Below, in pieces: positions 42,601 to 54,783 of a stretch of 64,000 nt of DNA. This DNA is from Zoroaster sp. YZ-2022. Lineage: Eukaryota; Echinodermata; Asteroidea; Forcipulatida; Zoroasteridae. Each line of letters begins with the position of its first letter. Within the stretch, counting starts at the first letter, position 1. The position numbers and the translations under genes were made by a program. The stretch spans positions 28,995,172 through 29,059,171 of the forward strand of contig CM055830.1 of NCBI GenBank assembly GCA_029582265.1. The letters are read 5' to 3'. The notes under the pieces are model-generated. The model had not been told where the DNA came from and did not search any database. It saw only the letters and a program-made list of their open reading frames with translations.

Positions 42601-43504
42601 TTTGAAATTTTTGTGTGAGTTTTTATAAAAATTTTTGATTTTTTTTTGAAATGGGTTTTGAATGGAAATAAAAAGGAATAAATTGAGCCTGTCAACAAGC
42701 AACCAAATCAAGTGCAAGCCCCGTTAGTCTTGACCAAAAAAACACAAAAACATAATTTCTAATTTTTTGAAACCGGACCAACATCAACACAAATGTCACC
42801 TTGACACACGCAAAAGCCCCCATCTAGAAATCTCTACAGGCTTTTTTCTTCCCTTTTTAAAAAATGGTCAACGCACGGTCAAATAGTGTAGGTTTCCCCG
42901 GCCATGCCCCTCCATCGGTCATTACGCTTATGGATGTTCTGAAAATCCAGGCCCGAATGCTACAGGGGTTAAACCCGGGAAACTAGTCTTGAAACCAGAT
43001 TTTCCTGAAAATTTCGAAAAATCCCCCGGAAGCAAGCACCGAACTATCTACATGCATCTTTTGAGAGTGATCATCATCATGAACCCACAAATCAGATATT
43101 CATTTAAAAAGTTTTCGGTCATTAAACACAACATACCCCAGCCGACCTTGATTGTGCTAAATCATTACGAACCTGAAAGGGAGACGAGGGTGAGGTGGGA
43201 AAACAAAAAAAAAACAAAAAACCCAAAATTTTCGGCTTCATTACGCAAAAAATCGTTGATGTGACCCCCCCAACCTTCCCATCATAAACCCCATGATGAA
43301 ACATCGGTCTTCCATCTTCCTGATGATGCTACAAACAGATTAAATTTTTTGAATATTCTGGAACGCTCGCGAGGTAAATGCTCATGTACATATAGACATC
43401 ATAACATTTCCCAACTGTATTTAATTGTTTTGACAGACTTAATGAGAGTAAAGAATACTGTCAAGTATCAAAACCACCAAAATTCAGAGAATAAGCAATA
43501 CAGT
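42601..43504. other. No recognised gene or repeat
   Basis: Low-complexity T/A-rich sequence just after the gap, then unstructured sequence. A 91-codon ORF near 42989 has no recognisable motif and is not called. Confidence 0.5.
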
Positions 43505-46355
43505 TTGGAATCGAAATATGAGTTTTCTATTGTGGAATGCTAGATCGTTGGAAAAGAAAGTCACAGCAGTTTGTGATTCCATTTGCACAATCACACTGAT
43601 GTTTTTATACTCACAGAAATCTGGGATGACTGATAGAAATGGTGATTTTCATCAAAGCAGATTTTTTTCGTTTCTTAGTGGATTTAATATCCTCAATGTA
43701 CCACGTGATCGTTGGAGGGGTGGAGGTATTGCAGTTTTATACAAGTCTAACTGAAAGGTCATGAAGAACAGAACTGCTCAGTATAAGTAATTCGAGCTGA
43801 TGGACCTGAATATTAACATTGGTTCTACAGTTTCTACACCTGTTACTGGCTGTCGTCCACCGTACCTGAACAGCAACTGTTTTACCGTTACAGACTTTTT
43901 ATCTGAATTTCGACACTACTAGAAAATATGATGTTTTCTTCGGTCACCCACTACCATCACTGGCGATTTTAATATCTATGTGGATGATCCTGAGTGTGTT
44001 GATGCTGCAGTCTAGTGACGGAATTTCCCTACTTGGGCCCTTTGTGCAGCATATACGCGCTTCCCCGCGAGAAAGGCCACACTTTTAGATCTGGTGATTA
44101 CGCAGATTGCTGCATTTGACCTTGTCGAATGCTTGCCCTGGATCACACGTTACCATCTGATCATACTGCGATACATTTCACATCGGACATACACCGCCCA
44201 CCAATGAAAAAAAGGTCATGAAGCAGCATTGACGATCAAGTTGCCATCGTGAAGACGGACTTCAGAGAGCTGATTGAACACTCGCCCCAGTGGACATACC
44301 GCATCATCGCGTCACTGACGCTGACCGGCTGGTAGTTCTCAAATACAGCTCTGTGTAAGCAGCATATCATCGTGGACGAATTCAGTGTTCTGATCAGAAA
44401 ACTCTCTTTTTTCTGTCATTGATGAAATTTCTGGTAATAAGAAATCATCGTCCAGAACTTTACCTGATATCAACCCTGTTCTTTTACCGCAACATTTTAT
44501 GGACTTTTTATTAAGAAAATCTGAAAATATTAGAATGGTTTTGACTGAATGTTTAGAGTATTTTTAGACAATTTTTTGGCAATATGATGTGTCTTTTACT
44601 TCACATTTGCAATGGTAATACTGGGATGATATATCAATTGTCGTAAATAAAATGACGGATAAATCCTGTTCCCTTGATCCAAATTTCCCGACCCAATTTG
44701 TGAAAAGAATTTCTTGATCTGATGGCGCGATGCTTTGTCGGATTGTCAACTCTTCCTCCGAATCGGGTGTTTTTCCCGGCTGCATGTAAGCTGGGACTTT
44801 GGTGCGCCCTCTGATCCAAAGAAATCTGGGTTGGATCGGAACAGAGTTGAAGAATTATAGGCCAGTTTCAAATGTTTCCATTTTTGTCCAAAGTTACTTG
44901 AGAAAGTTGTTTTATCGCAGTTGAACGGTCATTTTCACCACAAATTCTATGTATGCCAAATGTCAGTCTGCTTATCGAGAGGGCGCATAGTACCGAGACT
45001 GCACTCTGAGAGTGCAGAACGATGTTGTGCTTGCTCTGATCGACCACCGTGACGTTATTCTGGTTATGTTGGACTTATCTGCCGCGTTCGACACCATTGA
45101 TCATGCGATATTCTGCTTCCAGCGGCTGCGTTCGCGTTTTGCAGCATCGGGGAACAGACAGTCTTAGACTGGCTTAAAAATCTAACAGGTCGAACCGCAG
45201 GAGTGTCTGTATCGGATCTATGGTGTCGGACGAGGCCCATTATAATTTGGTGTTCGCATAAGGCTCGATATTGGGCCCGGTTTTGTTTTGCTCTTTACAT
45301 GGTACCGCTTGAAGCATATTATCAGCCGATATGGCCCTTAATAGTGTGCCGCGTATGCTGACGACACCAACTGTACATCGCCTGCGACACGCTGGACGAA
45401 ATTGTCAGTCATCGCCCTGTTTGAGTGCATGTGTTGTGTTGACGAGATTCGATGTTGGATGCGAGCCAATTGGTTCGCACTCTCACCATCGACGGCAAAC
45501 AGAGGTGGTTTGCTTCTCGTCAAAGTTGAAGACTGGTTCCGACGGTTGCTGCGGGTGGGTGATGTTCAGGTTAATCAATCGTTTATGAGTGCGTGCACCT
45601 TGAGTTATGTTTTCAATTTCGCTGCGAAACATGGATGTTCACGTGGTCAGTGTTTGAAGGTCGGCGTCATATGCCCTTTGGAAAATTGGGAAGGTTCGCA
45701 ACATTTTGGACAAATCTTCAACTGAAAAACTTGTTCATGCTTTTGTTACTTCCCAGTTGGATTATTGCAATAGTTTACTCTTCGGCCTTCATGCGAACCA
45801 AATAAAAAAAATACAACTCATTCAAAATTCCGCTGCTCGGCTGGTAACGAGAACCAGAGTTCGGGAGAACATTACTCTAGTGCTTCGGGATCTCCACTGG
45901 TTGCCGGTTGAACAGCGCATTCGGTTCAAAATCCTCGTCGCGCTATTACTTATAAAATCATTAAACATGTTAATGCACCGATCTACCTCACTGACCTGTT
46001 GAATCTTCGAGTTCCACGGAGAGCGACAAGGCAGAGTACTGAGATTCGCCTGGAGCCTCCACCTGTGTACTCTATACGAAAACGAAATACTACGGAAATC
46101 GTGTATTTTCGATTGTGGCTCCTATGGTGTGGAATGAGCTTCCATCAAATATTCGTTCAGCCGGCAGCTATGAGTCCTGTCCCTAGTTAAAACTCATTTG
46201 TTTCGTTCCTATTATTTTACTCGATGTTCACTCTAGTCTTTTTTTTGTATATCTTAATTTTTAATAATTATTTAATTGATTTGTGTACAGTGTGCTGAGA
46301 TAATGTGTATGTGGTGCACTTTAAACAATAAATGATTAGATTAGATTAGATTGTC
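43505..46355 (+). pseudogene. CR1/L2-like LINE B, heavily decayed, near full-length pol
   Basis: Endonuclease start MSFLLWNARSLEKK at 43518 and WRGGGIAVLYKSN at 43720; further remnants of a GDFNIYVDDPE-type motif near 43960 and SDHTAIHF near 44160. RT remnants include ELKNYRPVSNVS near 44850, VMLDLSAAFDTIDHAIF near 45065 and LGPVLF near 45275. The C-terminal domain is clearest: FVTSQLDYCNSLLFGLHA and DLHWLPVEQRIRFKILVAL (45706-45960). The 3' end has AATAAATGATTAG and a (TTAGA)n tail at about 46330-46352. Frame changes and stops are frequent. It is distinct from the LINE at 32.7-35.3 kb, as the tail differs. Confidence 0.8.
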
Positions 46356-46730
46356 AGGCAACCTCAAGCTGAGTATTTCCCCAAAAAGTTGAAAGGGCTG
46401 CCACCATTGATGAGTTTGTTGTCAACGTTTTTTCCACTTCTTATGAAGCTCTCACTGCTGACTGAAAAGTAACTTCATCATCAATTTTTCATAATGATTT
46501 TAACTTCCAGGCTATTAAATAAGCATAAAACCCATGCTTGCTCTAATTGCTGACCAGTGGCAATATAATTAACCTTATTTCGCAATATAATTAAGTTTGT
46601 TTGCAAGGAGCGCCAGTATGTCCAACGGGACATGTGCACACAGCTACAGCCATATTTACAGTCTGTATGATATTATGTTTTGTTGCACCAGGCACTTCAA
46701 ATTCTGTAGCTGTCAACTGAACAATGTCCG
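46356..46730. other. No recognised gene
   Basis: Sequence between LINE B and the minus-strand transposase-like remnant. It may be the 3' part of the latter, but no motif is readable. Confidence 0.4.
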
Positions 46731-47215
46731 CTAAGAATATTTTGGGGTCACATGGCATGAACTTTGGCATCTTTGTAATGTCATGTCTACATCAACAATC
46801 TTTCGTTCATAATAGGTTTCCATTCTGGTGACAAGCAAGTCCATCAATAGAACAAAACTAAGGACTTTCGTACGGTTAAGGATTTTATCTTTAAGACCCT
46901 CATAGCTGCGTGTTGTTGTGTTGTTTCCATGTACAGGCATGGACAACCTGTGGCAAAGTGCCTGAGCATGTTGTCTTTCAGAGATGCACTTGAAGTGATT
47001 TTGGAACTTCTTAAATGTACTTTTTGGACTATTACATTTTGAAGGGCCCTACGGAAGATCTCTTCTAATATTTCAGTAGATTCTGCATAAAGCATGGCTT
47101 TGACAAAAGCAAAGAGGTGATGCCTGTCATGCTTTGGTGCTCCAGTTTGGTATCCCATAGCCATCTCCACAGACTTACCAAAATATGGAATGCACAAAAG
47201 GCGTTCTGCATGCAT
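46731..47215 (-). pseudogene. Possible MULE-like transposase / SWIM-type protein remnant
   Basis: On the minus strand, text in two frames reads RHHLFAFVKAMLYAESTEIL and SLKDNMLRHFATGCP (47215-46960). After a frame change it reads HGNNTTTRSYEGLKDKI...FVLLMDLLVTRMETYYERKI (46946-46800). The G-NNTT-x-R-x-E-x-x-x-x-x-K-motif followed by a helix is reminiscent of the region after the DDE core in Mutator-like transposases and ZSWIM-type proteins. No zinc-chelating SWIM motif or catalytic residues are visible. Weakly supported. Confidence 0.35.
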
Positions 47216-47668
47216 TTCTCAATCAGGAAATGCTCTCTTTAAGAGCACTCCTCTTATCGGTTTGGTCGCCTAATTTTGCCCCGCTTGGATATATATAGCT
47301 ATCCAAACTGGACCAGTTCAATTGATCTGAAGTATACTGTCAGTTTACTAGAGATCAGAATCTGGCGGAAAAATGTACCTCGATTCCGATTTTTAGCGGA
47401 CAGGTGCCGCTTGGCGGCGCACTTTGTGGCCTACGTGGACTTTCAGCATCCCTCGTTCGGGGAAGTCACGACCCCCAACATATGCGCCCCAAAAATGGTC
47501 TAGAAGAAGTCAGTTTCTTGTTGGTTTTTGAGGATAGACGTCCCTGCAGCGTACACTAGTAAGACTTGATACTTTAACACTTAGGCTCGCATAAAGAATT
47601 CAAATTTGCCTGTAATAGACGACCATGTAGACTGGTAAGGCAGACCCGCAACGGCAGGTTACAATAAT

Positions 47669-48833
47669 TGTGACGAGATGGGGGTAGACCGACACAAGTC
47701 TAGTCTCCCCTTATGTTGTTGTTGTTAAGGTCTATGAACTTCAGTGCGGAAGTAGGTCGGACAAGCTACCGTGCATGTGTGGCGAGGCAGCCAATTGGCG
47801 CGCAATTAGGCATGCGGCAATAATTGAGGGTTGTAGTTCTTGTCGCTGGGCAGAGGTAGTGGGGCGGCGGCCAATCACTTTTGTGGTTGGGCAGGGGTCT
47901 CGCTGCTGTGTCGCGCATGCAGCGTGGGTTTTGGGAAGTAGAGGCCGGGCGGCGCGGCACCTTGGCAGTTGCCTTCAGAACCTCCACGAAGCGGTTGGTT
48001 ATCAGAACTCTGCAGACGATTGCAGTCAACGCTTAGGTGAGTTGCTTGCTTGTGTTATGCAGGTTATTGCCGTTATGTCCGACCTGACTTCACGGGTAGT
48101 GAGAGAAGCGTCCAAGCAGATGCAGATCGTACGGTGATCAGTGTTGTATCGGTACGGGCGATTGTTTTAGCATTAAGTTTGTATTAGATTGATTGCCAGT
48201 GACTTTGGGTTAGATGTGGAACTTGGGACGATTTAGTATAAAACTGCAGTATCGTTGTTTCGATTTCTGGGAGAGTCGAACAACGTTAGAATCGATCACA
48301 GAGGTCGATGTAGATGACGTCTTTGGAGAAATACTAAATGGTTTCCAACCAATAGGAAAGTCAAAGAGTACCGCACTATTTATGCAAGACTTATTGCTAT
48401 ATTTGTGGGGAGTGTCACTGAAATCATCTGCGTTATGCAATTAAAGTAGGTCAAATGTAAACAAAGGATACAAGGAGGTTTGATAAAGGTTTCCCACGTC
48501 CCTTTCAAAGTTCTCTTTTCCCCAATAAACTTCCGTCTATTTCTTTATCAAAACAGAACTGCATGATGCTGTCTCTTTCTTTACTGTTTTCCTCTCCCTT
48601 TACCGTCGGTCTGTTTGGTCCGTCTGTTCAGTTGTGTCTAGGGCCGTAAAATTCATAAACCAAGGGGCGGTATATTTATTCCTCCAAACGAGCTCGCATC
48701 CCTGGGCCTGGAGACTGCTCGAAGATTTCCACGGTCGTGACCGAGGTCATAGGTTTCAGGAACTCTCGCCACCAATCGGCGACTGTTTCTCTGAACCTCC
48801 GAGAGTTATTTGACCTCGGGAAATTACGCCACA
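47669..48833 (+). repeat. 5' LTR of Gypsy C
   Basis: About 1165 bp, beginning TGTGACGAGATGGGGGTAGA and ending TTACGCCACA. It differs from the 3' LTR largely by short insertions and deletions, more than by base changes. No TATA box was assigned. Confidence 0.93.
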
Positions 48834-48836
48834 AAA

Positions 48837-48854
48837 TGGTGTCAGAAGTGGGAT
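48837..48854 (+). promoter_or_regulatory. Primer-binding site of Gypsy C
   Basis: TGGTGTCAGAAGTGGGAT lies three bases after the LTR end and starts with TGG, the complement of a tRNA CCA end. This wording is typical of Gypsy-class elements; the tRNA was not determined. Confidence 0.7.
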
Positions 48855-48871
48855 GGGTTGGTGCTGAATAG

Positions 48872-50540
48872 TTGAGGTTGCTCTCTGTAGAGAGAAAAAA
48901 TTGTGTTTTAGTGGTAGAGAGAAAAAGTTACAAGGTTCTGTGGGTTGAGAGAGAGCAATCACAGGAAAGAGTAGAAAATGAGTCAAGAAACACTTTGAGT
49001 GTTGAGAGCGAACTGCAGAGGCTAAGATTACAGGCCCAATTTGCAGTAGTGGACAGGAGAACTCATATTAAGAAATTAGAGGCAGCCATGAAAGAGAATT
49101 CTGAGGAAATCTCCCAAAGAGTGTAGTGGAGATATGGTGAGTGTGGAAAGAGCCAGTAAGGGTCGATTCAGAAATCGAGTTTCGCTTACCGTGGTTGAGG
49201 AGTTCTGGTTATTTTTCCCAAGGGAAAACAAGTTCCTCGGTGTTCGTACGGACACCTGAGCTTGCTTGGCCCACAGGCGGGAAAAAAGAGTGAGTTTTGG
49301 GGGAAAGTGCGCCCATGTGAAGAGTAAGTACTGGTATTCCGTGGTCAGAGAATTTGCAGAGAATGAGTACCATAGACGAGTTTTGAGTCTTTTCTGTCGG
49401 AGCAAGAGTGCCGCTGCAGAGATTAGTGACAGAGCGGGAAAGGAGGCAGAGCTCTCCCAAAAAGGCAGTGCATAGCGAACTGTTGAGTTTCTGCCACAAG
49501 TGGAGTGGATACCCACACCAGTTCAGTTCAGCGGAAAGGTCCAAAGAGTTCCAGCAGGGCCCTGGCCGCTGAACAGTGAACAAAGAGTAATCGTAGAAAA
49601 TGAGAACAAGGGGAAGGATTTGGCGAAGTCTAATCGACGCCCAAATATTACTCCCCGACAGATACAGGGAAAAGTATTTGACGGAATTATATTTTCCCGC
49701 CACTTTGAGTCATAAGTCGTGTATAGTGAACCAGTGGAACGAAGAGCAAGCCGTTAGCTATTTGGCAGCAGAAGTTTGCAGGGAATGCCCTCAGATTGTT
49801 AGGGGGATGTTCCTACTGGTCAGGCGGTACAGACATATAATGGCCAGTGAAGGGCTAATAGGAGAGCAAGCGATTTGGCCCAGCTCGCCAGGAGTGAAAA
49901 TTATTTGGTCGAGCTGCAGCATCGCATCGACAAGGACCAAAAGAGACTTTACAAGAGTTTGGGCAAGCTTACACAAGAGTTAACGGTCAAAGCGTACCCC
50001 TGATTTACAGGAAGAGCAGTCGCGGGATCGTTTTGGTAAAGAACCATTTCCTAGATGCGGTAGAAAATCGGTCCGTTCGGGAGGGCACAAAACAGGGGCC
50101 CGATGAACAATTTAGATGAGGCCATTCAAAGTTGCTGCATTGGAAACAGAGAACTCTCGAGAGGAAGTGGAACAGCAGAGAAATATACTTGGAAAGCCAG
50201 TAAATTGGCTAGGCGCTAGATACTGAGAATGGAACAGAGGTTTCATGAAATAGAGAAAGAAATGAGGAGTGTGGTGGGATTGTTAACAGAGTTAACAAAA
50301 CAAGTGCAAGAAAAGAGTGCCCCAGTGGAGAGATCTACTGAACAGAGACAGATAACCCCAGAGACGAAGCAAAGTGTTAAGAAGTGCTTTAATTGTGAAG
50401 AGCAAGGACACTTTGCGAGTGGGTGTGGCAAGAGCTAAAGAGAGGTACCCACAAAGCGTGATGGCTGGAAGTGTTTCAACTGTGGCGGAAAGCCAGGCCA
50501 TATCGTTAAAGAGTGTAGGGGAACCCAAAAAAGAAAATAG
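48872..50540 (+). pseudogene. Gypsy C gag with two CCHC knuckles
   Basis: A Glu/Arg-rich coiled-coil-like N-terminus (ELQRLRLQAQFAVVD and KKLEAAMKENSEEI, 48872-49126) is followed by broken capsid text. A last segment (50229-50438) runs EIEKEMRSVVGLLTELTKQ then CFNCEEQGHFASGC. After a stop and frame change a second knuckle CFNCGGKPGHIVKEC follows at 50474-50518. Two knuckles in tandem indicate a nucleocapsid domain. Multiple small indels prevent a single ORF. Confidence 0.75.
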
Positions 50541-50689
50541 ATAGGCAGGAAAAACGAGAACCAGCCGCTCAGAAGGCCTGGGGGCAGGCTGGATAGCAAT
50601 AAGGGGTAAAGGCCGGTCAGTAGAAAATAGTAAATCATGACAGAAAAAGCGGCAGAAATCTGAGGTGGAAAAGGTACTTACACTACCCA

Positions 50690-52360
50690 ACCCAAACCTT
50701 AGTCCCCTGCTATGGCTTATTTGTGGATGGCGTGATAAGGAAAACAAGTGTCATTTTGATTGTACTGGTACACCGCAACTGATACGCTTATCAGTAGTAA
50801 AGTGTATTACGAGATAAATGAGAATAGAGGCCCGTCTTAGAGACGGATAAAGGGTGCGAGTTAGACAAGTGGATGGAAGTCACTCTGCCAGTACTGGGAG
50901 GCGCATGGGTTGATGTTCAGGCTGGACGAACAACGCACCCAGTTAGAGTGATTTTGCGGAGATGAAGTACTCCGGAATTTTAGGAAAATGGATTTCATTT
51001 TGCCCACAGGGGTAATTTGGATTTCCAGATAAAAAGTGGAGAGTAAATGGTGAGAGAATAAAGTGCACAAGAAGTGCTGGAGAGCCATTTATAGGGAGGG
51101 GTTGGTTGCAGAGACAACCATAATTCCTTCGGGGCATGAGGCAGAAAAGCCAGGCATCATTGTTAGAAGAGATAAGAGTTTGCTGGGCCAGCCATAGTTG
51201 AGCCTATAGAGGGAGGCGGAGACTTGGCCCAAAAAGGTTTGGTTTTAGCTAGGTCGTTAGTGGAGTCAGGGAACCATGTTGTTCCCTTGGGGTGTTTAAC
51301 CAGGGAAAGAGAAAGAGTGGTGAGGATCACCGTGGGATTAATTTCAACCGTGGAACCTGAGGCAATAGGGAGATGAGGCCAACAGGTCTAGTGAGGCAAG
51401 ACAGGGTTTGCCTAAGCATTTACAGACTTGTACGCAAAAGTACAGATAAAGTAGAAGACGAGTACCATGGTCGAGTAAGAAAATTGCTTGGTAGAGTTCA
51501 AGACGTTTTCCCAGTGGTGATGAAGATATTGGTAGGACGGATGTGGTGAAACATCAAATATCACTGGAGATCCAATAAAAAGAGACCACGAAGGCACCCT
51601 GATAGTGCAAAAAAGAGATACAGACACAGGCCGACCTAGAGAAACGATGATAGAAACCGTCAGATAGTCCGTGGGCAGCCAATGTTGTGCTGGTAGGCAA
51701 GAAAGATGGGACCAAACGTTTCTGTGTAGATGCAGAAAGTTAAACGCGGTCACTATAAAAGATGCCTACCCGGTCCCTCGCATTGATGAGACATTCGATG
51801 ATTACATGGCGGGCGGTGGTTCTCAACACTCGATTTGTCTTCAGGATACTGGCAGGTCGCCTTAGATGATGACGCAAGTCAGAAGTCATCATTCGTTGTG
51901 AGAAATGGACCACAGCAGATGGAAATGTATGCCATTTGGAACTCTGTAATGCCCGGCTACATTTGAGAGACTTATGGAGAAAGGTCATGTCAGGTTACAG
52001 GGAAATCCTGTTGATCTATTTAGACGATATAATTGTCTTTGGTAAGACAGTTACAGAGATGATAGAGAGGCTGAAAGTGGTGTTCAGTAGACTTAGGCAA
52101 GCAGGCTTAAGTTAAAGCCAAGTAAGTGCCATTTGTTTAAAGAGTCGGTGACCTATTTGGGACACATAGTGACGGGGTGAGGGCATATACAGATCTGAAG
52201 AAGATACAGGCAATATCAGATTGGCCTGTTCCAAAGAGTCGAGGGACGTAAAGAAGTTTTCTTTGGCCTTGCGTCCTATTACCGAAAGTTTATACAGGGT
52301 TTTGCAGAGATAGCTAGTCCCTTGCATTCCCTTACAGAGAAGTCAAGAGGGTTTGAGTGG
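50690..52360 (+). pseudogene. Gypsy C protease and reverse transcriptase
   Basis: Protease-like text GLFVDGVIRKTSVILI lies near 50710, with a degraded DTG region right after. RT text: VGKKDGTKRFCVD near 51695, RKLNAVTIKDAYPVPRIDE near 51740, SGYWQVALDDDASQKSSF near 51840, the catalytic box IYLDDIIVFGK at 52013-52045, RLRQAG, and ASYYRKFIQGFAEIASPLH near 52270-52330. These lie in different frames separated by one-base slips, so no protein can be made from this copy as assembled. Confidence 0.85.
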
Positions 52361-52369
52361 AGTGAGTCA

Positions 52370-53500
52370 TGCCAGAACGCATTTGACGAACTCATGTAGA
52401 CTGCAGACAACCCTGATATTGTCTCACCCCATGCCGGAGGGAGATTTATCCTAGACACCGATGCAAGTGGTGACGGCATTGGGGCGGTGTTGTCTCAATG
52501 CAAGAGGGTGAGAAAGTTTGGCTTATGCTAGCCGCAAGCTTAGCAAGCCAGAGAAACTATTGTGTCACCCGCAAGAGTTGTTGGCTGTAGTCGTGTGCCA
52601 AAAAGAGTTTTAAACAGTACTTATACGGCAGGAAGGTCACAATTAGAACTGACCATAGTGCCTTAAGATGGATTCTTAATTTTAAGAACCCGGAAGGACA
52701 GATGGCGCGTTGGCTCGAAGTAATTTTTGAGTACGACATAGAGATTCAGCACAGAGCTGGAAAGAAACACGGCAATGCTGACGGGTTGTCAAGGCGACCC
52801 TGCAAGCCGGGAAGAAACGAAGTGGAGGGATAGAGGCGTCAGAGAAGACGTCGGAGAGAAAAGAGGAAAAGAAGGAAAACTGTTTGGGTTAGGGGCATGC
52901 GGAACCCAAGTATCCCGTGAGGCTCTCAGAAAGCCCAAGTGGAGGATGAGACCATATATTGGGTCTTAAGTGCCAAGAGGAGGGCAAGGACCGTCCGAGT
53001 GGAGGGAGATTTCCTTGACGGCGGCTCATAAGACATATTGGTCATATTGGGACCAATTATGTGGAAAATGAGTTGGTTCATAAGAGATGGAGTCAGACGA
53101 TGGCAAAATAGTAAGATGGCTACTAGTGATGCCTCAGAATTTAAGGAAGGAGATACTGGGAGAAAGTGCATGGACAGCTTATGGGTCACGGGCATAAAGA
53201 AAAACCTTCCCCAAAGATAAAGTTTAGATACTTCTGGCCGGGTATGTCCGCAGACGTACGCTCCTTCATAAGGGGTTGTGACCTGTGTGCGAGAAGAAAG
53301 TCCCTGCGAAGAAAGGTATCGCTCCCCCTTGCAGCAGTATCGGGTAGGAGTACCCATGGAGAAGTAGAATAGATTTGCTTGGGCCACTGCCCAAGACAGA
53401 GAATGGAACCAGTGATCCTGGTCATAGGAGATTACTGTACAAAATGGATGGAAGCGTTTCCATTGCCAGATGCAACAGCTTGGTACAGTAGCACTCAAGT
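52370..53500 (+). pseudogene. Gypsy C RNase H and integrase N-terminus
   Basis: RNase H text FILDTDASGDGIGAVLSQ lies near 52445-52500, and HRAGKKHGNADGLS-type end text near 52750. The integrase zinc-binding region shows FRYFWPGMSADVRSF, then CDLCARRK near 53225-53305. The catalytic domain begins VILVIGDYCTKWMEAFPLP near 53410-53475, where the first catalytic Asp is visible. Frames shift repeatedly, as in the upstream part. Confidence 0.8.
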
Positions 53501-54469
53501 TGGTGCAGGAATTTGTGTGTCGGTTCGAGTTCCCAAGAGCTTCATTTCCGACCAAGGCACCAATTTTGGAGTCAGAAGTGTTCAGGAGATGTGCCAGTAC
53601 TAGGAGTGACAAAAACCAGGACAACCGCCTACAATCCCAAGTCAGACGGGATGGTGGAGCGGTTTAACAAGACACTAGTGAACATAGTGGCAGTTCTCAT
53701 TAGTCCGCATGGGAAGCAGAAGGACTGGGATAAATTCCTCCCTAATGCGACTTTGCCTGGGTGCACCCCACAGGACTCCACAGGAGAGTCACCCAACATG
53801 ATGATGTTGGGAAGAGAGGTTAGTATACCGGTGGACTTGACAACAGGTTGTCCAGAGGCCGAGGTTGAAACTAACACTGACTTTGCAGAAGAGCTGCGAA
53901 GTAATATGAAAAATGCCCATCAGAGGGCTAGAGAGTGTCTCGGGAAGAGTGCCCGAAGACAAAAGAGAAATTATGACAGGAGAGCGACCCAGAAAGGTCT
54001 TAAAGAGGGAGAGTTTGCCTGGTTGCATAACCCGGCTAAAAAGAAGAAGATGTCCCCCAAGTTACAGTTAAGATGGGAGGGACCGTGGCTAGTAGTCAAG
54101 AGATTGTCAGATGTAACCTTCCGGATACAGTTACGGAATGGTGGCAAAGTGAAAGTTGTTCATTCTGACAGACTAAAGCCATACCAGGGTGAGAAGTTGG
54201 TACCCTGGACTTACTCTCCAAGAGAATGTGTGGAAGAACAAAATCCACAGGCAGAAGAAATTGAAACGAGTCTTCAGGTTGAGGAAGGAGGAGAAAGACA
54301 GGAGGATGAAATAGTAGAAGAGATGGTTGAAGAGCAACCGGAAGTAGAGGCGGATGTGAAGATGGGGAATAACCAGAGTGAGGTTGACCCCAAGGTAGAT
54401 AAAGAGCCAGAGAGATTACTTCACAGAAACCCGAGGAGGGAACATAAGTTACCTGTAAGATACCGGTAG
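53501..54469 (+). CDS. Gypsy C integrase C-terminal half, intact reading frame
   Basis: From 53513 to the TAG at 54467 there is one open frame. From 53604 it shows VTKTRTTAYNPKSDGMVERF (catalytic Glu in VERFN), TLPGCTPQDSTGESPNMMML, then a Lys/Arg-rich helix, the GPY/F module LRWEGPWLVVKRLSDVTFRI, VHSDRLKPYQG and a highly acidic tail (EEGGERQEDEIVEEMVEEQP). The first part of the ORF (to about 53600) is a shadow of the true frame, which reads SFISDQGTNFGV with the second catalytic Asp in the neighbouring frame at 53540-53580. The domain binds and joins element DNA by family knowledge. Confidence 0.88.
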   Translation, partial: WCRNLCVGSSSQELHFRPRHQFWSQKCSGDVPVLGVTKTRTTAYNPKSDGMVERFNKTLVNIVAVLISPHGKQKDWDKFLPNATLPGCTPQDSTGESPNMMMLGREVSIPVDLTTGCPEAEVETNTDFAEELRSNMKNAHQRARECLGKSARRQKRNYDRRATQKGLKEGEFAWLHNPAKKKKMSPKLQLRWEGPWLVVKRLSDVTFRIQLRNGGKVKVVHSDRLKPYQGEKLVPWTYSPRECVEEQNPQAEEIETSLQVEEGGERQEDEIVEEMVEEQPEVEADVKMGNNQSEVDPKVDKEPERLLHRNPRREHKLPVRYR

Positions 54470-54501
54470 AGTTCTGGAGATTTTATTAAGATTCAAAGGC
54501 C

Positions 54502-54783
54502 ATGCGTCTGGCCGCACTCCCCTCTCCAGTCCAGTCTCAGTCATCCATGCCATCCTTGGAACCGGACACCCCGTCTGGATCCCCCACCAGAAGTGACCCG
54601 TCCCCTCCCCCAGCGAAGATGAGAAGACTCGTGACGGTGCGGGTAACCACCACTACCGAGATGATCTACCGAGACCGAGTAGTGAACCGAAGTCAGCAGA
54701 CTGAAGAGCGATTCGAGATGGCCGATCTAGAGCCAGCCCTTGATGACCCCCAGGGGGAGATGACCCGTCTCGCGAGTCGCTAG
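54502..54783 (+). CDS. Small Pro/Ser/Thr-rich ORF between pol and 3' LTR of Gypsy C
   Basis: 93 codons, starting 33 bp after the pol stop in a different frame. Composition: Ser/Pro-rich start (PSPVQSQSSMPSLEPDTPSG), then KMRRLVTVRVTTTTEMIYRD and an acidic C-terminal end. No transmembrane segment, signal peptide or known domain was recognised. It may be an accessory ORF of the element or chance. GC content and codon use look similar to the integrase ORF next to it. Confidence 0.4.
   Translation: MRLAALPSPVQSQSSMPSLEPDTPSGSPTRSDPSPPPAKMRRLVTVRVTTTTEMIYRDRVVNRSQQTEERFEMADLEPALDDPQGEMTRLASR

Noticed and set aside
42989..43264. 91-codon Lys-rich ORF
   Set aside because: No recognisable motif, low-complexity end, and no splice context.
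46330..46352. Telomere-like (TTAGA)n
   Set aside because: Only a few units, located directly at the 3' end of a LINE, where short tail repeats are expected.
47766..48137. ORFs within the Gypsy C LTR, also seen at 55473-55736
   Set aside because: They overlap the LTR on both strands and shift frame between the two LTR copies, so they are not conserved proteins.
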